Below, in pieces: positions 27,388 through 35,177 of a stretch of 64,000 nt of DNA. A model generated the notes under the pieces. That model did no database searches and was not told the DNA's origin. It saw only the letters and a program-made list of their open reading frames with translations. The DNA comes from Bacteroidetes bacterium 2013_40CM_41_45. Its GTDB lineage: Bacteria; Bacteroidota; Bacteroidia; AKYH767-A; 2013-40CM-41-45. The translations under genes and the position numbers were made by a program. Numbering within the stretch: the first letter of the stretch is position 1; the number at the start of each line of letters is the position of its first letter. The stretch lies in NCBI GenBank assembly GCA_002215675.1, contig NGFH01000005.1:296693-360692 (forward strand), given 5' to 3'.

Positions 27388-27954
27388 ATGTTGACTGTGA
27401 AAAATTTAACTGTCCTTTTGCTTTGTATACGAGTTGCTTATAGCCAGCAACTCACTCCCGAAGAAATACATAAAAAGAATGTATTGCGTGCTGATTCGCT
27501 TGCATTCGCATTAAGTTCCAAAGGAAAATTAGATTCAATTAAATCAGCTAAATATGACTTTGATGACGGTATGGCAGTAGCCGAGACACAACCGGAAAGA
27601 GCAATTAATTATTTTACCAATGTAATCAAACTGTGTGATGATGATAATAACGAGATGGTGTTAGAAACTTATGCAATGCGAGCTCTATGTAGAACTATGA
27701 TTCATGACTACGCGCTTGCATTGCGGGATGCTGATAAAGTAATCCTATTGTCCTCGCAACCCATTCACTTAGTTTTATATGCACCATGGCGATTGAGAGA
27801 AACTATTGATGAATCAGTTAAAATTGCATATTCAGCTAGGGGAATTGCACATTATTCATTGGGAAATACCAATGAAGCGTGCGATGATTGGAGAGAAGCA
27901 ATAAAAAAAGGCGATAAATCTTCAAATGAATACATTGATAAATATTGTAGATAA
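27388..27954 (+). CDS. Exported TPR/SEL1-like repeat protein
   Basis: The 188-residue protein has a signal peptide (LTVLLLCIRVAYS before QQLT). Helical TPR-like repeats follow: MAVAETQPERAINYFTNVIKL, ETYAMRALCRTMIHDYALAL and the last, best repeat AYSARGIAHYSLGNTNEAC followed by DDWREAIKKGD. The closing ACxDWxxAxxxG pattern is common in periplasmic TPR proteins of Bacteroidota. These act as protein-protein scaffolds; the partner is unknown. It is monocistronic. Confidence 0.65.
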   Translation: MLTVKNLTVLLLCIRVAYSQQLTPEEIHKKNVLRADSLAFALSSKGKLDSIKSAKYDFDDGMAVAETQPERAINYFTNVIKLCDDDNNEMVLETYAMRALCRTMIHDYALALRDADKVILLSSQPIHLVLYAPWRLRETIDESVKIAYSARGIAHYSLGNTNEACDDWREAIKKGDKSSNEYIDKYCR

Positions 27955-28010
27955 TTCCATTCTGTAAACTTTCTCTGCTCCGTAGGATTTGTAATCCCCT
28001 GTTGCGGATA

Positions 28011-28107
28011 GCTTCGCGCTTCCAATTCTTAATTCTTAATTCCGCATTTCTCTGCCGGGCTTTTGAGCCAGATTAATTTCAACGGGCAATGAAGCATCGC
28101 CTTCGCG
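28011..28107 (+). repeat. Direct repeat copy A1, downstream of the TMEM175-like gene
   Basis: This ~97-base segment runs from GCTTCGCGCTTCC through the shared core CTTTTGAGCCAGATTA to CCTTCGCG. A second copy lies at 28908-29045, interrupted by a 41-base palindromic insert. The two copies bracket the minus-strand TMEM175-like gene in the same orientation. Confidence 0.75.
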
Positions 28108-28120
28108 TAACCAATCCATT

Positions 28121-28171
28121 TGTCATGCTGACGAAGGTCAGTATTCCTTTAGTGTAACGCACAGCATGACA
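28121..28171. repeat. Inverted repeat beyond the TMEM175-like gene
   Basis: TGTCATGCTG at 28121-28130 and CAGCATGACA at 28162-28171 form a perfect 10-base inverted repeat with a 31-base spacer. It lies between direct repeat A1 and the stop of the TMEM175-like gene, and could form a hairpin in transcripts from either side. Confidence 0.6.
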
Positions 28172-28198
28172 TTCTATGGGAGGGTGCTCCCTTTCGCT

Positions 28199-28819
28199 TC
28201 AGCTCTTAAACTTATAAGCAAAAACGGTGAGCACGGTGTGTGCCAACGGAATTAAAGCTGTTAAAGACAACGATAAGTCGGGATTCACAAAGGAGAGGAA
28301 CATGGCGATCACCAATAAAGCCATACCCGAAAACGAAACAATCATTTTTGCCCTGTTGTATTGAGAAGCCGTGACAGGTATTAGCTTTTTAACTATAGAG
28401 AACCCATATAAGATGGAGAAGGCTGCACTGAGGAGAAAGATATTGAGCGCATAAATGAACACGGCTAGAGAAGTTTTTGAATAGCCCCATCCCAGCGCAG
28501 TAGAAAAAGGCACAAGGGCCATAGCCAGGATCAATAAGAAATTAAGAAGGGCAAATTGTTTGGTTATGCCTTTGATGTCTCTCATCAAATCATTATGAGA
28601 GAGCCAGATCATGGTAAGCGTGCCGAATGAAACAAAGAAGCCGATGAGAGGAGTGACGGCTTTGCGCAGCTCATGCCGGAGCGTTTCATCGGTGAGGGTT
28701 TCAACATCGGGTATTTTGATTTCCAAAACCATAATGGTCATGATAATGGCCATGAGCGCATCCAGGAAGGTAACGAACCGTTCCTTTTCAATTTTTATGA
28801 ATTCATGTTTGAATTCCAT
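28199..28819 (-). CDS. TMEM175/DUF1211-family membrane protein
   Basis: The 206-residue protein begins with a short charged N-terminus, then ERFVTFLDALMAIIMTIMVL, which corresponds to the RxxxFSD channel motif of TMEM175 with RFVTFLD here. Six membrane helices are apparent (about 17-38, 52-73, 83-105, 115-133, 146-163, 172-198), fitting the bacterial form. Bacterial TMEM175 proteins are tetrameric potassium-leak channels. The FSD Ser is replaced by Leu, so ion selectivity is uncertain. The gene is flanked on both sides by the same ~100-base repeat. Confidence 0.8.
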   Translation of the reverse strand: MEFKHEFIKIEKERFVTFLDALMAIIMTIMVLEIKIPDVETLTDETLRHELRKAVTPLIGFFVSFGTLTMIWLSHNDLMRDIKGITKQFALLNFLLILAMALVPFSTALGWGYSKTSLAVFIYALNIFLLSAAFSILYGFSIVKKLIPVTASQYNRAKMIVSFSGMALLVIAMFLSFVNPDLSLSLTALIPLAHTVLTVFAYKFKS

Positions 28820-28907
28820 AGCACGCGATTATTAAAATCATCTTATTCGAAGCCGAAATTGAGGAAACGAATGTAGCCATCTTCCCTGAGATGCGCCGTT
28901 AGGCGCA

Positions 28908-29045
28908 GCTTCGCGCTTCCAATCCTGCTTGCCAACACGCAAGCCAACAGCAATGGCAGGCAGGTCTCAATTCTTAATTCTGCATTCCACTGCGGGGCTT
29001 TTGAGCCAGATTAGTTTCAACGGGCAATGAAGCCGCGCCTTCGCA
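28908..29045 (+). repeat. Direct repeat copy A2 with internal insertion
   Basis: This is the same unit as 28011-28107 (shared GCTTCGCGCTTCC, TTCTTAATTC, GGGCTTTTGAGCCAGATTA, CAACGGGCAATGAAGC). It is split by the CCTGCTTGCC...GGCAGGCAGG palindrome at 28924-28964, showing that the palindrome moved in after the unit was duplicated. Confidence 0.7.
28924..28964. repeat. Mini palindromic repeat, copy 1
   Basis: A 41-base element with arms CCTGCTTGCC and GGCAGGCAGG around AACACGCAAGCCAACAGCAAT. A near-identical element lies at 30153-30194. It has no coding capacity; it looks like a small non-autonomous dispersed palindrome. Confidence 0.7.
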
Positions 29046-29047
29046 TT

Positions 29048-30064
29048 TTATTTTCCTGCTTCGTGGTCTCTCTTGTAAATGCGGATAAGAATTAAAAACC
29101 AGGACATAAGCAGAGGGCCGAAAATAAGTCCGGGTACTCCGAAAACTTTCAATCCTATAATAACTCCGAATACTGTAATAAGTGGATGAACATTGGCAAA
29201 CTTCTTTTGAAAGACAAACCGGAAGACATTATCAACGGTTCCAATTACAAGAATGCCGTAAATGCAAATTGCAATTCCCTGCCAGTGCATTCCTGAACTA
29301 TATTGGTAAAGCCCTGCAGGCAGCCAGATAAGGGTGCTTCCGGCAATGGGGATGAAAGAAAAAAATCCTGTCATCATGCCCCAGAAAAAAGCATCCTGCA
29401 AACCAAAAATTAAATAACCGAGCCATGCAAATACTCCCTGCACAAGTGCCATCGCCGGTGCGCCAATGGCGTTTGAGTATGTCTGTTTTCTTAATTCTTC
29501 AGAGAACATGTTGATGCTTTCCCTGCTTAAAGGAAGATGACTGCTTATTTCTTCTTCGAGCTTGCCGGTGTTGACGAGCATATAATAAAGAAGCAGGTAC
29601 ATGATGCCCACGTCGGCAAGGACGGAAAGCGTTTCTCCGAGGAAACCGGAAATAAAATCAGTTGCTTTCTTCTGGAAGTCAGCAAGGTTTTCAGCGGAAA
29701 GAATCCTGATATTAAAAAGAGAATAAATTTTTTCATCTAATGTTTTTACTGCCTGAACAAGAAACGATGAATCACCGGACAAAAGTGAAAGTTTTGAAAC
29801 GAGCAGGTAACTGAAGCCGAATACCGGCACCAAAACGGCAACGAAAGAACCAAACATCAGTGTAATAGCAGCCCATCCGGTTTTCCATTTCCTTTTAACG
29901 ATAAGCAATGTCATGAGCGGGCGCAAAAGCACATAAAGAATGATGGACCCGAGAACCGCATCAATAAACGAGTATAGCTCAAAAAAAATAAATATCCCGA
30001 AAATTATAATCAGAATCAGCGGAGTGTAGCTAACGAGATGAAATTGTTTTTTTTCTTCCATCAT
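29048..30064 (-). CDS. AI-2E/PerM-family membrane transporter
   Basis: The 338-residue protein has about eight membrane helices, beginning with a closely spaced pair (TPLILIIIFGIFIFFELYSF and AVLGSIILYVLLRPLM). A periplasmic loop rich in charged residues (100-150) follows, and the C-terminal family block PLITVFGVIIGLKVFGVPG / GLIFGPLLMSWF is present. This is the DUF20/PerM family, which includes the proposed AI-2 exporter TqsA and a Na+/H+ antiporter. The substrate here is unknown. Two adjacent ATGs (30064 and 30061) are possible starts. It is divergent from the TPR gene. Confidence 0.88.
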   Translation of the reverse strand: MMEEKKQFHLVSYTPLILIIIFGIFIFFELYSFIDAVLGSIILYVLLRPLMTLLIVKRKWKTGWAAITLMFGSFVAVLVPVFGFSYLLVSKLSLLSGDSSFLVQAVKTLDEKIYSLFNIRILSAENLADFQKKATDFISGFLGETLSVLADVGIMYLLLYYMLVNTGKLEEEISSHLPLSRESINMFSEELRKQTYSNAIGAPAMALVQGVFAWLGYLIFGLQDAFFWGMMTGFFSFIPIAGSTLIWLPAGLYQYSSGMHWQGIAICIYGILVIGTVDNVFRFVFQKKFANVHPLITVFGVIIGLKVFGVPGLIFGPLLMSWFLILIRIYKRDHEAGK

Positions 30065-30152
30065 TTTATGTGCAATGTGAATTTATTTGTCCCAAAGCTA
30101 AGCGTAAATTCAGAAATAAAGCCTATCCCCCAAAGTTGGGCATTGTTTCCTG

Positions 30153-30194
30153 CCTGCCTGCCAACGCGCAAGCCAAAACGCAAAGGCAGGCAGG
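30153..30194. repeat. Mini palindromic repeat, copy 2
   Basis: A 42-base element, CCTGCCTGCC, then AACGCGCAAGCCAAAACGCAAA, then GGCAGGCAGG, in the 5' region of the TPR gene. It differs from copy 1 at only a few positions. A further CCTG lies just upstream. Confidence 0.7.
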
Positions 30195-30229
30195 AATGTT
30201 GGGCTTCAAATAAGAGAAAAAGAAAAAAT

Positions 30230-30237
30230 TACATTTG
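30230..30237 (+). promoter_or_regulatory. -7 promoter box abutting the TPR gene start
   Basis: TACATTTG is a perfect match and ends only four bases before the ATG at 30242. This places the transcription start on or beside the ATG, and fixes the start downstream of the palindromic repeat rather than at 30038, where the open frame begins. Confidence 0.6.
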
Positions 30238-30241
30238 TCCA

Positions 30242-31690
30242 ATGCTATCGCCAGGAGAAAATTTCAACTATCAGCTTGCTGAATTAAAAACCTGTACCCG
30301 GGAAGATGTGAGCAAGCACATCCTGGCTATCCTGGAGACGTTTCCTTTTTCCACAAGAGACGAGCAGGAAGAATTTTCGAAAAAAGTAAATGAGCTGGCG
30401 TGGCAGCATGCAGCAGACAAACCGCTGTTGTACTGTTATGCGCGGCTGATGCATGGCTTTTTTCTTTTTTATAGCGAGCGATATGAAGAGGCGCTTCCGC
30501 TGCTGACAGAGTCTAAAAATCTTTTTGAGGAGTATAACGATAAGAATGGCGCTGCGATTTGCACAGGAGTACAGGGCAGTATTTACCGCACTATGGGCAA
30601 TGTAGACCTTCCGCTGAAGCTGATATGGGCTGCTTATGAGCAATTGAAAACTTCGGAGCGGTTCCAGCTATATACCATGGCGATGGGCGTGACGCTGGCC
30701 AACATATACCTTGAGCAAAAACATTACGATGAAGCCTCGAAGCTTTACGAGTCTATGCTGGCGATGCCGGAGAAGTGGTTTAGTTTTTACTGGGATATTT
30801 ACGCGCTGCACGGCATGGGCAAAATGTGTATGGCGCAGAACAAACCGGCTGAAGCCAAACAGCATTTTGAAGAAGCCATGGCATTGGCAGAAAAGAACAA
30901 TCATCCGATGTCTATATGCAACTCGCTGAGTGAGCTGGGAAATTATTACAACGTTACCGGGGAGTATGACCAGGCAGAGCAATGCCATCTGCGTGCACTG
31001 GCTATTCGCGAAAAGAATAATTTTTTCAGCGGTGCAACCACCAGCTGTATTACGCTCGGAGATATTTATATAAAGCAGTCGCGGCTCGGAGATGCGTTGC
31101 ACATGTTAGAGAAAGGGATGAAGATGGCAGAGCAGATAAAGGTGAAGGTAAAAATCTACCGTATTCACCAGTTGCTGTCTGAAATCTATGAGCAGCAAAA
31201 CGATTTGCAGCAAAGCCTTTTTCATTATAAGAAATATCATGAGCTTCATGACGAAGTGGAAGCGGAAGACAATGCCAGGAAGGTGAAAAATGTGCAGCTG
31301 ATATTCGCAGCGGAGCAGACCAGGAAGGAAAATATCATTATCAAAAAGCAAAAGGAAGAAATAGAGCGGAAGAACACAGAGCTGCAGGAAACCATTGACG
31401 AATTAACCCGAACGCGCGTCAGCAGAACGGCTCGTGCCATTACGTTTACCATTGCCATCATCCTGTTTATTTTGGAAGACTCCATACTGCATTTTGCTTT
31501 GAAGATAGTGCCCCAAAACAGTTACTGGCTTTCCATGCTGGTAAAAATGGCGATTATCTTTTCGCTGAGCCCTATTAATAAAGCCATAGAAAAATTCCTG
31601 TTACACCGCATTATAAAAAAGAAGAAGAGTATGTCTTCGAAAGAAGTTGCTTCAGCACTTATACCTGAAAGTGTGATTTTAAAAAATTGA
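30242..31690 (+). CDS. TPR protein with C-terminal coiled coil and membrane helices
   Basis: The frame is open from 30038, but the palindromic repeat and a promoter box at 30230 place the start at 30242, giving 482 residues. At least six TPRs fill residues 30-320 (LLYCYARLMHGFFLFYSERYEEAL, HYDEASKLYESMLAMP, EYDQAEQCHLRALAIREKNN, QQNDLQQSLFHYKKYHEL). A coiled coil follows at 340-390 (IIIKKQKEEIERKNTELQ), then two membrane helices at about 395-445. The layout copies TPR-type sensor histidine kinases and adenylate cyclases of Bacteroidota but lacks any catalytic domain. The role is unknown; sensing or scaffolding is a guess. Confidence 0.75.
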   Translation: MLSPGENFNYQLAELKTCTREDVSKHILAILETFPFSTRDEQEEFSKKVNELAWQHAADKPLLYCYARLMHGFFLFYSERYEEALPLLTESKNLFEEYNDKNGAAICTGVQGSIYRTMGNVDLPLKLIWAAYEQLKTSERFQLYTMAMGVTLANIYLEQKHYDEASKLYESMLAMPEKWFSFYWDIYALHGMGKMCMAQNKPAEAKQHFEEAMALAEKNNHPMSICNSLSELGNYYNVTGEYDQAEQCHLRALAIREKNNFFSGATTSCITLGDIYIKQSRLGDALHMLEKGMKMAEQIKVKVKIYRIHQLLSEIYEQQNDLQQSLFHYKKYHELHDEVEAEDNARKVKNVQLIFAAEQTRKENIIIKKQKEEIERKNTELQETIDELTRTRVSRTARAITFTIAIILFILEDSILHFALKIVPQNSYWLSMLVKMAIIFSLSPINKAIEKFLLHRIIKKKKSMSSKEVASALIPESVILKN

Positions 31691-31817
31691 TTCCTGTTTA
31701 CATTTTGTCAATCTCACGCTTCGCGTTCACCTGAGGCAGGCAGTTTTTTTTAAATAGTTCATTAAAAATTCCGTAACTTTTCCTTAATTTTATGACAATA
31801 ATTTAATTCTATAAAAA

Positions 31818-32213
31818 ATGAAACCAAATCCCGTAGTGCATTTTGAAATGCCGTATGAAGACCAGCAGCGTCTTGCAAATTTTTATTCTAAAGCATTTGG
31901 CTGGCAGATGCAAAAGATGGGCAGTGAAATGGGCGACTATGTTACTGCCGCTACCACAGAAACCGATGAGAACAGAATGGTGAAAACGCCCGGCACCATC
32001 AATGGCGGCTTCTTTCCCAAAGGAGCCGGAGGAGCCCAAAATCCTTCTGTTGTTATTGCCGTTGATAATGTAAAAGATGCCATGAAAAAAATTTCTGATG
32101 CAGGCGGAAAAGTGCAGGGCGACCCTGTAGAAATTCCCGGCATCGGTCAATATGTTTCCTTCACTGACACTGAGGGAAATCGTGTAAGTATTTTACAACC
32201 GTCAGATATGTAA
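31818..32213 (+). CDS. VOC (glyoxalase/bleomycin resistance-like) family protein
   Basis: The 131 residues make one vicinal-oxygen-chelate fold with two beta-alpha-beta-beta-beta halves: PVVHFEMPYEDQQRLANFYS (first metal ligand His8) to GGFFPKG, and SVVIAVDNVKDAMKKISDAG to SFTDTEGNRVSILQP. The family includes glyoxalases, dioxygenases and drug-binding proteins. Only the N-terminal His and possibly a distal Glu look like metal ligands, so the function is open. The gene is monocistronic, with a hairpin (32220-32243) after its stop. Confidence 0.82.
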   Translation: MKPNPVVHFEMPYEDQQRLANFYSKAFGWQMQKMGSEMGDYVTAATTETDENRMVKTPGTINGGFFPKGAGGAQNPSVVIAVDNVKDAMKKISDAGGKVQGDPVEIPGIGQYVSFTDTEGNRVSILQPSDM

Positions 32214-32219
32214 TTGCCG

Positions 32220-32243
32220 GGCGACAGCTTCATTCCTGTCGCC
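32220..32243. repeat. Intergenic hairpin after the VOC gene
   Basis: GGCGACAG (32220-32227) pairs with CTGTCGCC (32236-32243) over an 8-base loop, without a T tract. GC-rich hairpin repeats of this kind recur in the 28-33 kb gaps. Confidence 0.5.
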
Positions 32244-32391
32244 ACTTCACAAGCAATTGCATTGGCGGGCAGGCATGAGTCCAATCATTGGACAACTATG
32301 TCTGTGTTCAAACTTTCCCTTTCAAGTTAAGCTCCGCCCCACCTACCCTATTCTTGTCAGGCTGAACTTGCTTCGCAAATATTTTTCATTT

Positions 32392-32399
32392 TATCTTTG
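32392..32399 (+). promoter_or_regulatory. -7 promoter box for the 32442 gene
   Basis: TATCTTTG is a perfect TAnnTTTG match and predicts a leader of about 36 bases before the ATG at 32442. Confidence 0.5.
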
Positions 32400-32441
32400 C
32401 TGAACATTTAGCAATATTGCATTACCAAAAAAATTCCTAAC

Positions 32442-33041
32442 ATGAAACATAAAACTATCGCTCTTTGCCTAATTACAGGGCTGTGCGTAAACTCAATGAA
32501 TTCGAATGCACAGGAGACGTCAACTTCCCATGCATTTGAAAAAGGCGACAATGTGCTAAGCGTGGGCTTAGGTCTTGGCGGCACTTTTGGCTCTTATGTC
32601 TACAGCTCCCAAACGCCCGGTATCAGCCTGCAATTTGAACATGGTAACTGGGACGTTGGCGGACCCGGTGTAATAAGCTTAGGCGGTTACGTTGGAATTA
32701 AAAGTTATACGTATGAAGGAAGAGGATATAACTATACGTGGAGATACAAATGGAATTATACAGTAATAGGTTTGCGAAGCGCATATCACTACAACGGCAT
32801 TACCGATAAGAAGGTAGATTTATATGGGGGAGTAATGCTTTCCTATAATATTCTTAACTTTAAATATACTTCCAGCGACCCCACGTATGATTATCTTTAT
32901 AATAATGTTTCTTACAGCAGCGGAGTCGGGTTCACGCTCTATGTAGGCGGGCGGTATTTCTTTACTGAGCGTGTAGCCGGGTTTGTCGAGTTGGGCTATG
33001 GAATTTCCTATGTTACGCTTGGGGCAGCATTTAAACTTTAA
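32442..33041 (+). CDS. Outer-membrane beta-barrel protein, hypothetical
   Basis: The 199 residues open with a signal peptide (IALCLITGLCVNSMNSNA before QETS). An eight-strand barrel pattern with Gly/Tyr-rich strands follows: NVLSVGLGLGGTFGSYVYS, YVGIKSYTYEGRGYNYTWRYK, FTLYVGGRYFF and a final strand ending in ...LGAAFKL. It fits the OmpA/OmpW-like small porins frequent in Bacteroidota. The function is not evident. The barrel has short, Tyr-rich extracellular loops. Confidence 0.7.
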   Translation: MKHKTIALCLITGLCVNSMNSNAQETSTSHAFEKGDNVLSVGLGLGGTFGSYVYSSQTPGISLQFEHGNWDVGGPGVISLGGYVGIKSYTYEGRGYNYTWRYKWNYTVIGLRSAYHYNGITDKKVDLYGGVMLSYNILNFKYTSSDPTYDYLYNNVSYSSGVGFTLYVGGRYFFTERVAGFVELGYGISYVTLGAAFKL

Positions 33042-33076
33042 GGCAATTCTCCCTCCTATTTTATCATTCTGTTGAA

Positions 33077-33100
33077 CCTGCCTCGCCTTTTGGCGGCAGG
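33077..33100. repeat. GC-rich hairpin repeat
   Basis: CCTGCCTCGCC, TTTT, GGCGGCAGG: an intergenic hairpin with arms related to those of the CCTGCC...GGCAGG palindromes at 28924 and 30153. It precedes the promoter of the TlpA-like gene. Confidence 0.5.
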
Positions 33101-33122
33101 CGCTTCGTTCATATTACATTAA

Positions 33123-33130
33123 TAATTTTG
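33123..33130 (+). promoter_or_regulatory. -7 promoter box for the TlpA-like gene
   Basis: TAATTTTG matches TAnnTTTG and lies 33 bases upstream of the ATG at 33164. Confidence 0.5.
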
Positions 33131-33163
33131 TCGCATTATAGCTGCTCCGAATGAATCCTGTTT

Positions 33164-34597
33164 ATGAGTAAAAGATATCTCTTTGTCTTAATTATTTTCT
33201 CTTTTTTCTTTACAGTCTCTTACTCGCAAACCAGCGGTGAAAAATTCTTTGAGCCGTACACAAAAGACGCAGAGATTGAAATAATACTCAAAGGGGCCGC
33301 GGCTGGAAATGTGTACCTCTTTGGTGTTTACGGCGACCAAAACTTAATTAAAGATTCTGCGCAGGCCGACTCGACAGGAAAAGTTGTTTTCAAAAACCCG
33401 CAGCGCTATCCCGAAGGTTTATACAATGCCGTTTACAGTGACAATTCCAAGCTGCCTTTTCTGCTCGACAGAAATCAGAAAATATTTATTCACTCCGATA
33501 AGGCAGACGCCAACCACATTGAAACAAACTCTGCCGAAAACAGAATTTATTATATGAACCGAGCTTACGAAACCGACCTCGCTTTAAAACAAAACAGAAT
33601 CAAAAAAGATATGGAAAAGACATCGCCCGGCTCGAAGGAGTACGATGCCTTGAATAATGAGCTGCTTAAACTGATTGATGATAAAGCAGCGGTCGTTAAA
33701 GAATACCAGGAAGAATATGCAGGTTCTTTTTTTGTCGCCTTTAAAGTTGCCGGACAAAACCCAAAGCTGCAGTATCCTAAAAAACCCAACGGAGATTTGG
33801 ATACGCTGGCACAAACTATATTAATAAGAAATGCGTTCTGGAATAATTATGATTTCAACGATGTGCGGTTGCTGCGTACTCCTGTCTATCATAACAAGCT
33901 TACCAAATATCTGAACACCATGTTTTACCAGCATGGAGATTCGCTTATGGATGGTGTGAAATTTATTCTCGGGAAAACGGACAAGGGCAACAAAGAAGTA
34001 TTCAACTTCACGGTAAATTATTTGATGCTCACCTATGAGAAGCCCAAGGTTTTAGGGGGCGACAAAATTTTCTGCTATACGGTTGATAATTATTTCACCC
34101 GCGAAAAAGCATACTGGGCTGACTCGGTAACGGTGATACGCGCAAGGATGATGAGCGATTTGATGAGGCCAAGCTTAGTGGGCGCCACCGCGCAGGATTT
34201 GAATTGCAAAAATGAGCAAGGTGAATATGTAAATCTGTACAGCATTAAAAAACCAATCAAGGTTCTTTACCTCTATAACCCCGATTGCGAGCATTGCCAG
34301 AAAGAAACTCCCAAGCTGAAAGTTCTTTATGATAAATGGAAAACAAAAGGCCTGGAAGTTTACGCGCTCAACGTAGAGCGGGATTACGACAAATGGCACA
34401 ACTTTATCAAAAATCTTCAACTCGATTGGGTTAATGTTATTGACCCTCAATTCGAGAGCGGCTATCTTAAAAAATACTTCTATACCGATACGCCCGCTGT
34501 TTTTGTGCTCGATGCAAACAATAAAATTATTGCCAAGCAGCTTATGCCCGATAACCTGGAATATATATTTGAATCGATGACTGAAAAAAAGAATTAG
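33164..34597 (+). CDS. TlpA-like thiol-disulfide oxidoreductase with N-terminal DUF4369-like domain
   Basis: The 477-residue exported protein has a signal peptide (YLFVLIIFSFFFTVSYS before QTSG). A DUF4369-like beta domain follows (KDAEIEIILKGAAAGNVYLFGV), then a helical DUF5106-like middle (residues 130-340). A thioredoxin domain at about 345-477 carries the redox motif Cys375-Glu-His-Cys378 in NPDCEHCQKE and the cis-Pro loop YTDTPAVFVLD. It should reduce or rearrange disulfides in the periplasm, like ResA/TlpA, possibly under envelope or nutrient stress. No partner DsbD-like reductase lies nearby. It converges with the DUF5808 gene. Confidence 0.88.
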   Translation: MSKRYLFVLIIFSFFFTVSYSQTSGEKFFEPYTKDAEIEIILKGAAAGNVYLFGVYGDQNLIKDSAQADSTGKVVFKNPQRYPEGLYNAVYSDNSKLPFLLDRNQKIFIHSDKADANHIETNSAENRIYYMNRAYETDLALKQNRIKKDMEKTSPGSKEYDALNNELLKLIDDKAAVVKEYQEEYAGSFFVAFKVAGQNPKLQYPKKPNGDLDTLAQTILIRNAFWNNYDFNDVRLLRTPVYHNKLTKYLNTMFYQHGDSLMDGVKFILGKTDKGNKEVFNFTVNYLMLTYEKPKVLGGDKIFCYTVDNYFTREKAYWADSVTVIRARMMSDLMRPSLVGATAQDLNCKNEQGEYVNLYSIKKPIKVLYLYNPDCEHCQKETPKLKVLYDKWKTKGLEVYALNVERDYDKWHNFIKNLQLDWVNVIDPQFESGYLKKYFYTDTPAVFVLDANNKIIAKQLMPDNLEYIFESMTEKKN

Positions 34598-34617
34598 TTC
34601 AGTTAGTTGGGGATGAA

Positions 34618-35067
34618 TTAACTCATCATACTTTTCAGCGCGAATATTAAAAGTATAATTCCAATCGGCGCCAAAATAGAAAACGGGTTAGCGAAATTCA
34701 CCGTCCATCCAAAGCTTTCAATTTTCTTTGGTGGAAAAATTCGATTGTCTTTTGGATTAAAATAAAATACACCCAGCTTCCAGTTTGCAGGGTCATCGTG
34801 CCATGCATTGTATTTTTCCTGGTCTTGCGTTTGACTGATTATGATTTTTCTTATCGCCAGTATGTTTAATACAATAATGAATGCAATAAGAATAATTTCT
34901 TTGCTCTCATCATCGTGATAGAACATAAAGAAAACACTGAATAAAACATCTGCCAGCACGAGCATCCATATTTTAGTTTTTCTGTTCCGCTGCTTTCTTC
35001 CGAATATGGCAATGATTATAAATGATGCAATAATTAATGCTGATAAACCAATTATTTTATTGTCCAT
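34618..35067 (-). CDS. DUF5808 membrane protein
   Basis: The 149-residue protein has four predicted membrane helices (about 5-22, 34-49, 60-74, 126-147). Between the third and fourth lies a soluble segment with WHDDPANWKLGVFYFNPKD, then NRIFPPKK and GWTVNFANP, the signature of DUF5808. Members have an N-terminal hydrophobic part and this motif near the end; the function is unknown. The gene has no clear promoter box and sits between a convergent TlpA-like gene and, upstream on the same strand, DUF1761. Confidence 0.75.
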   Translation of the reverse strand: MDNKIIGLSALIIASFIIIAIFGRKQRNRKTKIWMLVLADVLFSVFFMFYHDDESKEIILIAFIIVLNILAIRKIIISQTQDQEKYNAWHDDPANWKLGVFYFNPKDNRIFPPKKIESFGWTVNFANPFSILAPIGIILLIFALKSMMS

Positions 35068-35124
35068 TATGTTTTATTGAGGAATGTAAAAATACTTTTT
35101 GACACGATGTTTTTCCAAAAAAAT

Positions 35125-35159
35125 AAAACCCCCTCAGAAATTCCCGGAAGGGGTTTTAA
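35125..35159 (-). terminator. Terminator after the DUF1761 gene
   Basis: AAAACCCC and GGGGTTTT arms flank a loop of about 15 bases. Read on the minus strand the hairpin ends in T-rich sequence, about 20 bases beyond the stop at 35178. Confidence 0.7.
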
Positions 35160-35177
35160 AATTGCAAAAGTTTTCTA

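Noticed and set aside
30038..30241. Upstream extension of the TPR frame
   Set aside because: It contains the mini-palindrome and lies upstream of a perfect promoter box at 30230; the ATG at 30242 is better.
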